From positions 1 through 64,000 of the forward strand of contig JAPDOI010001511.1 of the NCBI GenBank assembly GCA_029168955.1: a stretch of 64,000 nt of DNA, given 5' to 3'. Positions within the stretch are counted from its first letter, which is position 1. Every line of letters starts with the position of its first letter. Under the pieces are notes generated by a model. It was not told where the DNA came from. It saw only the letters and a list, made by a program, of their open reading frames with translations, and made no database searches. Source of the DNA: Aplectana chamaeleonis (taxonomy: Eukaryota > Nematoda > Chromadorea > Rhabditida > Cosmocercidae). A program made the translations under genes and the position numbers. Positions 46,501 to 58,164 of the stretch are shown in pieces.

Positions 46501-49500
46501 AGCCGCAGGCTGCACCGTCCAAATAGAGGTTCAAACTGATTTCCACCCGAAATACCCGATACACGACAGATTTAGCCTCCACGCGAAGATTTCCTCCCTA
46601 AGCGACGATTTCCACCCCGAAATACCCGATACACGACAGTTGCTTCTCCACGCAGGGGATTTCCTCCCCTAAGCGACGATTTCCACCCCCGAAATACCCG
46701 ATACACGACAGATTTAGCCTCCACGCAGGGGATTTCCTCCCTTAAGCGACGGTGCAGCCGGAGGCTGCACCGTCCAAATAGGGTTCAAACTGATTTCCAT
46801 CCCCGAAATACCCGATACACGACAGATTCAGCCTCCACGCAGGGGATTTCCTCCCCTAAGCGACGGTGCAGCCGCAGGCTGCACCGTCCTAATAGGGTTC
46901 AAACTGATTTCCACCCCCGAAATACCCGATACACGACAGATTTAGCCTCCACGCAGGGGATTTCCTCCCCTAAGCGACGATTTCCACCCCCGAAATACCC
47001 GATACACGACAGATTTAGCCTCCACGCAGGGGATTTCCTCCCCTAAGCGACGGTGCAGCCGCAGGCTGCACCGTCCAAATAGGGTTCAAACTGATTTCCA
47101 CCCCCGAAATACCCGATACACGACAGATTTAGCCTCCACGCAGAGATTTCCTCCCCTAAGCGACGGTGCGGCCGGAGGCTACTCGTCCTAATAGGGTTCA
47201 AACTGATTTTCACCCCGAAATACTCGATACACGACAGATTTAGCCTCCACGCAGATTTCCTCCCCTAAGCGACGATTTTCAACCCCGAAATACCCGATAC
47301 ACGACAGATTTAGCCTCCACGCAGTTTCCTCCAGCGACGACGGTGCAGCCGGAGCTATCCGTCAAATAGGGTTCAAACTGATCTCCATCCCGAAATACCC
47401 GATACACGACAGATTCAGCCTCCACGCAGGAGATTTCCTCCCTAAGCGACGGTGCAGCCGCAGGCTGCACCGTCCCAAATAGGGTTCAAACTGATTTTCA
47501 CCCCGAAGTACCCGATACACGACAGATTTAGCCTCCACGCAGGATTTCCTTCCCTAAGCGACGATTTCCACCCCCGAAATACCCGATACACGACAGATTT
47601 AGCCTCCACGCAGGGGATTTCCTCCCCTAAGCGACGGTGCAGCCGGAGGCTGCACCGTCCAAATAGGGTTCAAACTGATCTCCATCCCCGAAATACCCGA
47701 TACACGACATATTCAGCCTCCACGCAGGGGATTTCCTCCCTTAAGCGACGGTGCAGCCGCAGGCTGCACCGTCCAAATAGGGTTCAAACTGATTTCCACC
47801 CCCGAAATACCCGATACACGACAGATTTAGCCTCCACGCAGGGGATTTCCTTCCCTAAGCGACGATTTCCACCCCGAAATACCCGATACACGACAGATTT
47901 AGCCTCCGCAGGGGATTTCCTTCCTAAGCGACGATTTCCACCCCGAAATACCCGATACACGACAGATTTAGCCTCCACGCAGGGGATTTCCTCCCTAAGC
48001 GACGGTGCAGCCGAGGCTGCACCGTCCAAATAGGGTTCAAACTGATCTCCATCCCCGAAATACCCGATACACGACATATTCAGCCTCCACGCAGGGATTT
48101 CCTCCCTTAAGCGACGGTGCGGCGCAGGCTGCAATCGTCAAATAGGGATTCAAACTGATTTCCACCCCGAAATACCCGATACACGACAGATTTAGCCTCC
48201 ACGCAGGATTTCCTTCCCTAAGCGACGATTTCCACCCCGAAATACCCGATACACGACAGATTTAGCCTCACGCAGAAGTTTCCTCCCTTAAGCGACGGTG
48301 CAGCCGGAGGCTGCACCGTCCAAATAGGGTTCAAACTGATCTCCATCCCGAAATACCCGATGCGACAGATTCAGCCTCCACGCAGGGGATTTCCTCCTTA
48401 AGCGACGGTGCAGCCGCAGGCTGCACCGTCCCAAATAGGGTTCAAACTGATTTCCACCCCGAAATACCCGATACACGACAGATTTAGCCTCCACGCAGGG
48501 ATTTCCTCCCCTAAGCGACGGTGCAGCCGCAGGCTGCAACCGTCAAATAGGGATTCAAACTGATTTTGACCCCGAAGTACCCGATACACGACAGATTTAG
48601 CCTCCACGCAGGGGATTTCCTCCCCTAAGCGACGGTGCCGCCGCAGGCTGCACCGTCCAAATAGGTTCAAACTGATTTTCACCCCGAAGTACCCGATACA
48701 CGACAGATTTAGCCTCCACGCAGGATTTCCTCCCTAAGCGACCTGCACCCGTCCAAATAGGGTTCAAACTGATTTCCACCCCGAAATTCGATACACGACA
48801 GATTTAGCCTCCACGCAGGGATTTCCTCCCCTAAGCGACGGTGCGGCCGCAGGCTGCACCGTCCAAATAGGGTTTAAACTGATTTCCACCCCGTAATACC
48901 CGATACACGACAGATTTAGCCTCCACGCAGGGATTTCCTCCCTAAGCGACGATTTCCACCCCGAAATACCCGATACACGACAGATTTAGCCTCCACGCAG
49001 AGATTTCCTCCCCTAAGCGACGGTGCAGCCGCAGGCTGCACCGTCCAAATAGGGTTCAAACTGATTTCCACCCCGAAATACCCGATACACGACAGATTTA
49101 GCCTCCACGCAGGGATTTCCTCCCTTAAGCGACGGTGCAGCCGGAGGCTGCTCCGTCCAAATAGGGTTCAAACTGATTTCCACCCCCGAAATACCCGATA
49201 CACGACAGATTGCTTAGCCTCCACGCAGGGGATTTCCTCCTAAGCGACGGTGCAAAGGCCTGCAGGCTGCACCGTCCTAATAGGTTCAAACTGATTTCCA
49301 CCCCGAAATACCCGATACACGGCAGATTTCAGCCTCCACGCAGGGATTTCCTCCCAGCGACGGTGCTGCCGCAGGCTGCACCGTCCAAATAGGGTTCAAA
49401 CTGATTTTCACCCCGAAGTACCCGATACACGACAGATTTAGCCTCCACGCAGGGATTTCCTCCCCTGAGCGACGATTTCCACCCCGAAATACCCGATCCA

Positions 49501-52500
49501 CGACAGATTTAGCCCCCACGCATGGGACTTCCCCCCCTAAGCGACGGTGCAGCCGCAGGCTGCACCGTCCAAATAGGGTTCAAACTGATTTCCACCCCCG
49601 AAATACCCGATACACGACAGATTTAGCCTCCACGCAGGGGATTTCCTCCCCTAAGCGACGATTTCCACCCCCGAAATACCCGATACACGACAGATTTAGC
49701 CTCCACGCAGTGGATTTCCTCCCTTAAGCGACGGTGCAGCCGGAGGCTGCACCGTCCTAATAGGGTTCAAACTGATTTCCACCCCGAAATACCCGATACA
49801 CGACAGATTTAGCCTCCACGCAGGGAGTTTCCTCCTTAAGCGACGGTGCAGCCGGAGGCTATCGTCCAAATAGGGTTCAAACTGATTTCCACCCCGAAAT
49901 ACCCGATACACGACAGATTTAGCCTCCACGCAGGATTTCCTCCTAAGCGACGGTGCAGCCGCAGGCTGCACCGTCCTAATAGGGTTCAAACTGATTTCCA
50001 CCCCGAAATACCCGATACACGGCAGATTTAGCTCACGCAGAGATTTCCTCCCCTAAGCGACGATTTCCACCCCGAAATACCCGATACACGACAGATTTAG
50101 TCTCCACGCAGTGGATTTCCTCCCCTAAGCGACGGTGCAGCCGCAGGCTGCACCGTCCAAATAGGGTTCAAACTGATTTTCACCCCGGAAAGTACCCGAT
50201 ACACGACAGATTTAGCCTCCATGCAGGGATTTCCTCCCTAAGCGACGGTGCAGCCGCAGGCTGCACCGTCCCAATAGGGTTCAAACTGATTTTCACCCCG
50301 AAATACCCGATACACGACAGATTTAGCCTCCACGCAGGGATTTTCTCCCCAAGCGACGATTTCCACCCCGAAATACCCGATACACGACAGATTTAGCCTC
50401 CACGCAGGATTTTCTCTGTTGATTTGCAGCCGGAGGCTGCACCGTCCAAATAGGGTTCAAACTGATTTCCATCCCGAAATACCCGATACACGACAGATTC
50501 AGCCTCCACGCAGGATTTCCTCCTAAGCGACGGTGCAGCAGGCTGCACCGTCCTAATAGGGTTCAAACTGATTTCCACCCCGAAATACCCGATACACGAC
50601 AGATTTAGCCTCCACGCAGGGATTTTCTCCCCTAAGCGACGGTGCAGCCGCAGGCTGCACCGTCCAAATAGGGTCTCAAACTGATTTCCACCCCGAAATT
50701 CCCGATACACGACAGATTTAGCCTCCACGCAGGGGATTTCCTCCCCTAAGCGACGATTTCCACCCCCGAAATACCCGATACACGACAGATTTAGCCTCCA
50801 CGCAGGGGATTTCCTCCCCTAAGCGACGGTGCGGCCGCAGGCTGCACCGTCCAAATAGGGTTCAAACTGATTTCCACCCCGAAATACCCGATACACGACA
50901 GATTTAGCCTCCACGCAGGGATTTCCTCCCTTAAGCGACGGTGCAGCCGGAGGCTGCACCTCGTCCAAATAGGGTTCAAACTGATTTCCACCCCGAAATA
51001 CCCGATACACGACAGATTTAGCCTCCACGCAGAGATTTCCTCCCCTAAGCGACGGTGCGGCCGCAGGCTGCACCGTCCTAATAGGGTTCAAACTGATTTC
51101 CACCCCGAAATACCCGATACACGGCAGATTTAGCCTCCACGCAGATTTCCTCCCCTAAGCGACGATTTCCACCCGAAATACCCGATACACGACAGATTTA
51201 GTCTCCACGCAGTGATTTCCTCCTTAAGCGACGGTGCAGCCGCAGGCTGCACCGTCCAAATAGGGTTCAAACTGATTTTCACCCCCGAAGTACCCGATAC
51301 ACGACAGATTTAGCCTCCATGCAGGGATTTCCTCCCTAAGCGACGGTGCAGCCGCAGGCTGTCGTCCTAATAGGGTTCAAACTGATTTTCACCCCGAAAT
51401 ACCCGATACACGACAGATTTAGCCTCCACGCAGGGGATTTTCTCAAGCCGACGATTTCCACCCCGAAATACCCGATACACGACAGATTTAGCCTCCACGC
51501 AGGGATTTTCTCCCTAAGCGACGGTGCAGCCAGAGGCTGCACCGTCCAAATAGGGTTCAAACTGATTTCCATCCCCGAAATACCCGATACACGACAGATT
51601 CAGCCTCCACGCAGGGATTTCCTCCCTAAGCGACGGTGCACGATACACGACAGATTTAGCCTCCACGCAGAATTTCCTCCCTAAGCGACGGTGCAGCCGC
51701 AGGCTGCACCGTCCTAATAGGGTTCAAACTGATTTTCACCCCGAAATACCCGATACACGACAGATTTAGCCTCCACGCAGGATTTCCTCCCTAAGCGACG
51801 GTGCAGCCGCAGGCTGCACCGTCTAATAGGTTCAAACTGATTTTCACCCCCAAAGTACCCGATACACGACAGATTTAGCCTCCACGCAGGGGATTTCCTT
51901 CCTAAGCGACGGTGCAGCCGCAGCTGCACCGTCCTAATAGGGTTCAAACTGATTTTCACCCCGAAATACCCGATACACGACAGATTTAGCCTCCACGCAG
52001 GATTTCCTCCCCTAAGCGACGATTTCCACCCCGAAATACCCGATACACGACAGATTTAGCCTCCACGCAGGGATTTCCTCCCCTAAGCGACGACAGTGCG
52101 GCCGCAGGCTGCACCGTCCAAATAGGAGTTCAAACTGATTTCCACCCCGAAATACCCGATACACGACAGATTTAGCCTCCACGCAGGATTTCCTCCCCTA
52201 AGCGACGGTGCAGCCGCAGGCTGCACCGTCAAATAGGGTTCAAACTGATTTTGACCCCGAAGTACCCGATACACGACAGATTTAGCCTCCACGCAGGGGA
52301 TTTCCTCCCCTAAGCGACGGTGCCGCCGCAGGCTGCACCGTCCAAATAGGGTTCAAACTGATTTTCACCCCCGAAGTACCCGATACACGACAGATTTAGC
52401 CTCCACGCAGGGGATTTCCTCCCCTAAGCGACCTGCACCGTCCAAATAGGGTTCAAACTGATTTCCACCCCGAAATTCCCGATACACGACAGATTTAGCC

Positions 52501-53118
52501 TCCACGCAGGGGATTTCCTCCCCTAAGCGACGGTGCAGCCGCAGGCTGCACCGTCCAAATAGGGTTTAAACTGATTTCCACCCCCGTAATACCCGATACA
52601 CGACAGATTTAGCCTCCACGCAGGATTTCCTCCCCGAAATACCCGATACACGACAGATTTAGCCTCCACGCAGGATTTTTCTCCTAGCGACGGTGCAGCC
52701 GCAGGCTGCACCGTCCAAATAGGGTTCAAACTGATTTCCACCCCCGAAATACCCGATACACGACAGATTTAGCCTCCACGCAGGGGATTTCCTCCCCTAA
52801 GCGACGATTTCCACCCCCGAAATACCCGATACACGACAGATTTAGCCTCCACGCAGGGGATTTCCTCCCCTAAGCGACGGTGCAGCCGCAGGCTGCACCG
52901 TCCAAATAGGGTTCAAACTGATTTTCACCCTCGAAGTACCCGATACACGACAGATTTAGCCTCCTTGCAGGGGATTTCCTCCCCTAAGCGACCTGCACCG
53001 TCTAAATAGGGTTCAAACTGATTTTCACCCTCGAAGTACCCGATACACGACAGATTTAGCCTCCTTGCAGGGGATTTCCTCCCCTAAGCGACCTGCACCG
53101 TCCAAATAGGGTTCAAAC
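40505..53118. repeat. Satellite array A, 114-bp unit with a 73-bp short form
   Basis: There are roughly 110-120 head-to-tail units. The full unit is 114 bp and includes CGAAATACCCGATACACGAC, AGATTTAGCCTCCACGCAGG, GGATTTCCTCCCCTAAGCGA and the hairpin GGTGCAGCC / GGCTGCACC. About one unit in five lacks 41 bp from the hairpin to AAACT, giving 73 bp (for example at 46,600, 46,680, 46,980, 49,670, 52,805). Units in 46,690-47,150 and 52,740-52,900 are clean. Most others have one-base deletions in the C and G runs and other small indels. No transcription unit is seen inside. Confidence 0.97.
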
Positions 53119-54185
53119 CGATTTACCCCTCCTAGAATTTGGCTTCACGGGAATATCAGTCTACACCCGGGGATTTCCTCCCCTGCCCACAGTGCAGCCG
53201 CAGGCTGCACCGTCCATTCTGAGTTCCAACCGATTTACCCCTCCTAGAATTTGGCTTCACGGGAATATCGGTCTACACCCAGGGATTTCCTCCCCTGCCT
53301 ACAGTGCAGCTGCAGGCTGCACCGTCCATTCTGAGTTCAAACCGATTTGCCCCTCCTAGAATTTGGCTTCACGGGAATATCAGTCTACACCCGGGGATTT
53401 CCTCCCCTGCCCACAGTGCAGCCGCAGGCTGCACCGTCCATTCTGAGTTCCAACCGATTTACCCCTCCTAGAATTTGGCTTCACGGGAATATCAGTCTAC
53501 ACCCGGAGATTTCCTCCCCTGCCCACAGTGCATCCGCAGGCTGCACCGTCCATTCTGAGTTCCAACCGATTTACCCCTCCTAGAATTTGGTTTCACGGGA
53601 ATATCAGTCTACACCCGGAGATTTCCTCCCTGCCCACAGTACAGCCGCAGGCTGCACCGTCCATTCTGAGTTCCAACCGATTTGCCCCTTCTAAATTCGG
53701 CTTCACGGGAATATCGGTCTACATCCGGGGATTTCTTCCTGCCCACAGTGCAGCCGCAGGCTGCACCGTCCATTCTGAGTTCCAACCGATTTACCTCCTA
53801 GAATTTGGTTTCACGGGAATATCAGTCTATACCCGGGGATTCCTCCCTGCCCACAGTACAGCCGCAGGCTGCACCGTCCATTCTGAGTTCCAACCGATTT
53901 ACCCCTCCTAGAATTTGGCTTCACGGCAATATCAGTCTACACCCGAGGATTTCCTCCCTGTCTACAGTGCAGCCGCAGGCTGCACCGTCCATTCTGAGTT
54001 CAACGGATTTACCCCTCCTAGAATTCGGCTTCACGGGAATATCGGACTACACCCGGGGATTTCTCCTCCTGCCCACAGTACAGCCGCAGGCTGCACCGTC
54101 CATTCTGAGTTTAGACCAATTCGCACCTCCTAGAATTTGGCTTCACGGGAATACCAGCCCACACCCGGGGATTTCCTCCTTTGCC
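53119..54185. repeat. Satellite array B, 112-bp unit
   Basis: Nine to ten units of exactly 112 bp (for example the TAGAATTTGGCTTCACGGG landmark at 53,133, 53,245, 53,357, 53,469). The half with GGGGATTTCCTCCCCTGCC and the GTGCAGCC / GGCTGCAC hairpin is shared with array A. The other half (TTCACGGGAATATCAGTCTA and neighbours) is unrelated by eye. Confidence 0.95.
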
Positions 54186-54385
54186 GAACGTCCTTTTGGG
54201 TTTCAGTAACTTGAACCCCACCGAATTTTAGCTAACAGTAAGGTGAGCCCACACCCGGGGTTCTTCTCTCTTGCCGGACGTCCATTTTGGGTTTCAAGTG
54301 ACTTGAACCACACCGAATGTTAGCCAACAGTAAGATGAGCCTGCACCCGGGGTTTTCTCCTTTGCAGGGCGGGCGGTGCAGCCAA
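54186..54385. repeat. Decayed satellite units, third variant
   Basis: About two units with CACACCCGGGG...CTCCTTTGCCG..CGTCC, TTTTGGGTTTCA, ACTTGAACC and CCAACAGTAAG. The hairpin is missing from the first two and returns as GGCGGTGCAGCC at about 54,372. They grade out of array B. Confidence 0.7.
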
Positions 54386-55599
54386 GCAGTGTTGCGACTT
54401 TGCGCAACGGGTGTTGTAGAATTTTGGAAAAGTTTTGTAAAAAATGAAATGGACGGGGAGTGGTTAACAGTTTGGGGGAAAAACTGCCTTGGACCACCAC
54501 TATTCTGAATGTTTCCCAACTCTGTCATTCTCAAAAAGCTGAAAGAATTTTTCATTCCGTGCGGGGATCATTAAACTTCGGAAAATGTAAAAAAATTCTG
54601 GTGTACAAGGGGGTCGAAGCTCCGCCGAAAATTGACGCAACCACTCCGAATTTCAGCCAATACTAAGATCACCCTCTACGCGGTGTTATTAGACTTCTCT
54701 TTTTCAAGAGCTTGCTTAGGATTGCATCGTTAGGAATTCCTCTCGGCATCTTTATGGGGCTAGCGGCATAGAAATGATTTGTTTCGTTCGATGGGCTATT
54801 TACAGCCACGGTAATACACAAAGACAGCTCAAATTGAGTCTGTACCATGTCTACTTCTACTGTAGCTTATTTTGGATCATTCAGGTGCATTAGCTCATTT
54901 CTCACTCTAACATGGAATGCATTATGCGGAAGAAAATAAGGTGAACCCAGGGAGAACTACCGCAAAGGAAACAGGATTTCACATAATTGTGGAGCCGTTG
55001 AACTATTTAAAGTCAAGGTAAGCCTTCTTTTGAAAATATTATGTTTGGTTAGCTTATTTCGAAAAATGGTCATAACAGTTTCTGACGTGGCCAAGCGCGC
55101 AGCTCCTGGTACTGATTGACCGCATTTCTTCTTGTTTACTTTCATATTTTTTGGTCAGAAGTCATAGTTAAGGGAACGGCAAAAACTGGTAACGGTATGC
55201 CTTGCCTTATCCTTTCTGAAGTTATCCGAAGGTAAGATGGGAACGAGAAGGAGGGAGAGAGATGCAGGTGTCTGTGGAGAAGGGATTACAGGCAATTCGC
55301 TCAGAACGCAACTTTCCCGAGTTTTGGTGTTACATAGGAAAATTATTTTTTGGCATAGGTTTCTTGTGATAATCCTAACCTGCGCGATTGCAACGCGAAG
55401 AGGAGGGAGGGACACAGAAACGGAGTGTTGTGGTTGAAGCTGAAGCGCGCAACATCAACAACCGCAGGACGGTTTAGCTGTGTTAGAGTTCACACTATGG
55501 AAAAGGTGTCCGGAGAGATTCTTGTGACCAGCAAGAGTCGGAGGGTACGGTTTCGGAACAGGTGTGGGAATGGGAGTAGTTGGTGGTACTATCTTTTCG

Positions 55600-55790
55600 A
55601 GCGAAAATCCGGTCCGCTTTTGCGGACGACCGCTGCGGCAACTCAGAACACGATGATTTTCGTGCTGAAAAAAAGGTTATTCCTGCCGGGGCCCATCACG
55701 ATTATCATAGTGTTGCGTGATACAACACCCGTAGCCCGCAAATGCGGACCGGAATTTCGCTTTGATAACGACAGTATGTTACTTCTACAA
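55600..55790. mobile_element. MITE family B, copy 3
   Basis: The left AAAATCCGGTCCGC...TTGCGGAC is mirrored by the right CGCAAATGCGGACCGGAATTTCG. It has the same central CACGATTATCA landmark as copies at 19,965 and 22,615. Confidence 0.78.
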
Positions 55791-56113
55791 TCTCACTCTA
55801 TTCTTCTTCATGAATGACAAAGTTGCTTCTATTGGAAATATTGAAGCTTCAAGGGAATACATAAATTTTTTTAACATGCATTTCTCATTCCAGGTGGATC
55901 AGAGACTGCTGATGTGACTTCAACGGATATGATAGTTCACGTGTAATCCAGTGATATATTTTTGTTTCCTCATTGTATTATTGTGCATTTGGATAAATAA
56001 TTAGAATTTGATTAAATGACGTGCAATGGAACTGACTTCCAGGGATTCCTCCTTCGAGCTGAAGGTGTTCAGTTGGTTCAATCTGTTTCAATCCACCTAT
56101 CCTTTGTAAAGTC

Positions 56114-56270
56114 GTAATTCTCTCGACTCGTGGCGCGAGCGATGCTGCTCCGTCCGTCATGCGGTCTCTCGCTGTCTCTAACGAAGCTGAGGTTAGAGAC
56201 AGCGAGAGAGCGCATGACGGACGGAGGAACAGCATCGCGCGCGCCGCTTCACCATGAGTCGTGAGAATTA
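56114..56270. mobile_element. Foldback element, nearly complete palindrome
   Basis: The left arm from AATTCTC to GTCTCTAAC is mirrored by GTTAGAGACAGCGAGAGAGC and the sequence through to GAGAATT. Arms are about 72 bp with a few mismatches, around a loop of about 10 bp (GAAGCTGAG). Confidence 0.85.
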
Positions 56271-56516
56271 AGCGTAGAAACCATGGAATTTCGCGGTTCT
56301 TCAGCCTGTACATTCTTTGCGTCCCAAGATTACGCGACGTCGGTGGGTTCAGTCGGCACGGATCGCACTGATCGCTTTGGTTCCTCTTGGTTCACCTTTC
56401 TTTGGCGAAATCTTGGTGGACATAAGTTCAGAGATACGTGCACACGGTCTGAGCTGACGCAAACTACACTATCAAGAGGGAAACAAACGACCAGTGCGGT
56501 TCGTGCCGACTCTACC

Positions 56517-56770
56517 CGGCCTAGGGTCAAGCGAAAGGAAGCGGATTCTACACATGGTTGAAGGGTGAGGCCGGCCAAGCCGGCTTATCGTTTGGCGAAG
56601 CTAAACGAATGCTAAACATGGTCAATGGAGGAAGCCGGCCTATAGTTGGGTGAAGTCATGCGAATCTACGCATTGTCAATGGAGAGAAGCCGGCCTGTAG
56701 TTAAGCGAAGTCAAGCGAATCTTATACATCGTTGAAGGAGGAAAGCCGGCCTATCGTTTGGCCAAGCCAA
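56517..56770. repeat. Tandem repeat, about 60 bp, four units
   Basis: Units share (G)AAGCCGGCCTAT.GTT, GCGAAGTCAAGCGAATCT and ACAT.GTTGAAGGAGG with moderate divergence. Confidence 0.8.
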
Positions 56771-58164
56771 CACCCAGAGTCCGACGTCGTGGAAACTGTT
56801 TTCAGCAGAGATGCTTTGATTAAAGATATATCGTGTTCACTGGCAAAACCGTTCCTTAGGAACAGAATCGTCCCATTTTCTGTTTCATCTGAATGGGCTA
56901 TCGGGAACAGGAACCACAGAACCGGCGGTGCCGGTCCGCCAGCTGCGCTGGCCGGCGTGATCATCTGGTTTATACACATGTAGATAAATGTGCAGGTTTT
57001 TCTACACTACACTATGCTCAGTTCATTGTATTAACCTACTTTCAAACGCACTCACAGTTGGTCCACGGGCCACTAGTAGAGGTAATAACTGATGAAAGAG
57101 GTAAGGAGAAAATAATTATGAACACGTGAAAATAAATCCTTTAATAATAAAAAACGGAAAAGAAATCCTTTGTCGGTGGTACATGTCGAACAGGGCAATC
57201 TAAGCGGGACCACACCTGTGTTGTGCCCAAACTCGTCCACTCCTTCATTTTCCACCCATCAAAACTACGACAGGCATGAATTTCTCCAGTTTCCAAGAAG
57301 CAGTAGTGCTCGAAGGTCTAATAGGATACCAGCCCACGCAGAAACTGAGTTTTAAACAGCAAATCACGAATATCTGTGAGTAAAGAGACGAGGCATGGAC
57401 GAGTTTATCGTCCAGGCCTCGTCTGTGTTTTGGCAGTAGAGCGCGCCATTAACGAAGACTGCCGCAACAGCACATTTTTTTGTTTTTTTTGTCTTTTTTG
57501 TCATCTCTTTCTCGCTCTGGTGTCATCACATTTCACCTGGCCTTAAAGAGGCCTAATTTCTCCGGCGCCCCTTATATTGATGATGGATTAGGGGGTTGAC
57601 AGAAATTTTCGAATCTTTTGTGCAATACTGCGTTCCATTTACGGAAAACTAATGGAAAGAAGACGGTTATCAATGTTCGATGAAAACATTCTATTAGAGG
57701 CACAGAACAGGGCTGCACGTGAATTTAACTGTGGAAGTATTAACCTCAAAGCTCATCAGGTTTTCATCACTAATGTGATTGAATGAATAGAATCGTATCA
57801 TTTTTTTTAAAGAAAATTCTCCACCACAGTTTGTTGAAAAACATGTTCTGTACTTTTCTATCGACTGACGCAGCTATGGAATTCTTAGGAATTGGGTAAA
57901 TTTATTCCCACAATAAAGTCGTTGAATGATTGAATGAATGAATGTTGGCAACACTTTTTTGCCGTTTCTCTCATATATATGTTTCTCTGTGATGTTCTGT
58001 CTGGGTTAAATATATACTATTTTTCGAAGGACTCTGAATGTCGGTTCGATGTGGACACCGCGATTGACAAGTGAGCTATCCTTTTTATTGAGTTCCTCTA
58101 ATCAGCTTTTTAATTGTTTTTTTTTGCTAGAATATTTTGAGGGAATCCCGTTTTCTAGATAGCT

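Larger units (their letters stand above)
54386..58160. other. Spacer between arrays B and C; repeats, no confident gene
   Basis: This contains MITE B copy 3 (55,600-55,790), a near-perfect foldback (56,114-56,270), a tandem repeat of about 60 bp (56,517-56,770) and a short hairpin (57,386-57,424). Short ORFs (up to 130 codons at 55,425-55,817) overlap the MITE and show no recognisable family. Confidence 0.6.

Noticed and set aside
40505..53118. GGGGATTTCC in each unit as a Rel/NF-kB binding site
   Set aside because: It matches the consensus, but it is explained by the AGGGGA-N5-TCCCCT hairpin, and C. elegans, the best studied clade V nematode, lacks a canonical Rel factor.
40505..54185. CRISPR-like array of direct repeats with hairpins
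   Set aside because: There are no unique spacers between repeats, the whole unit repeats, and the genome is eukaryotic.
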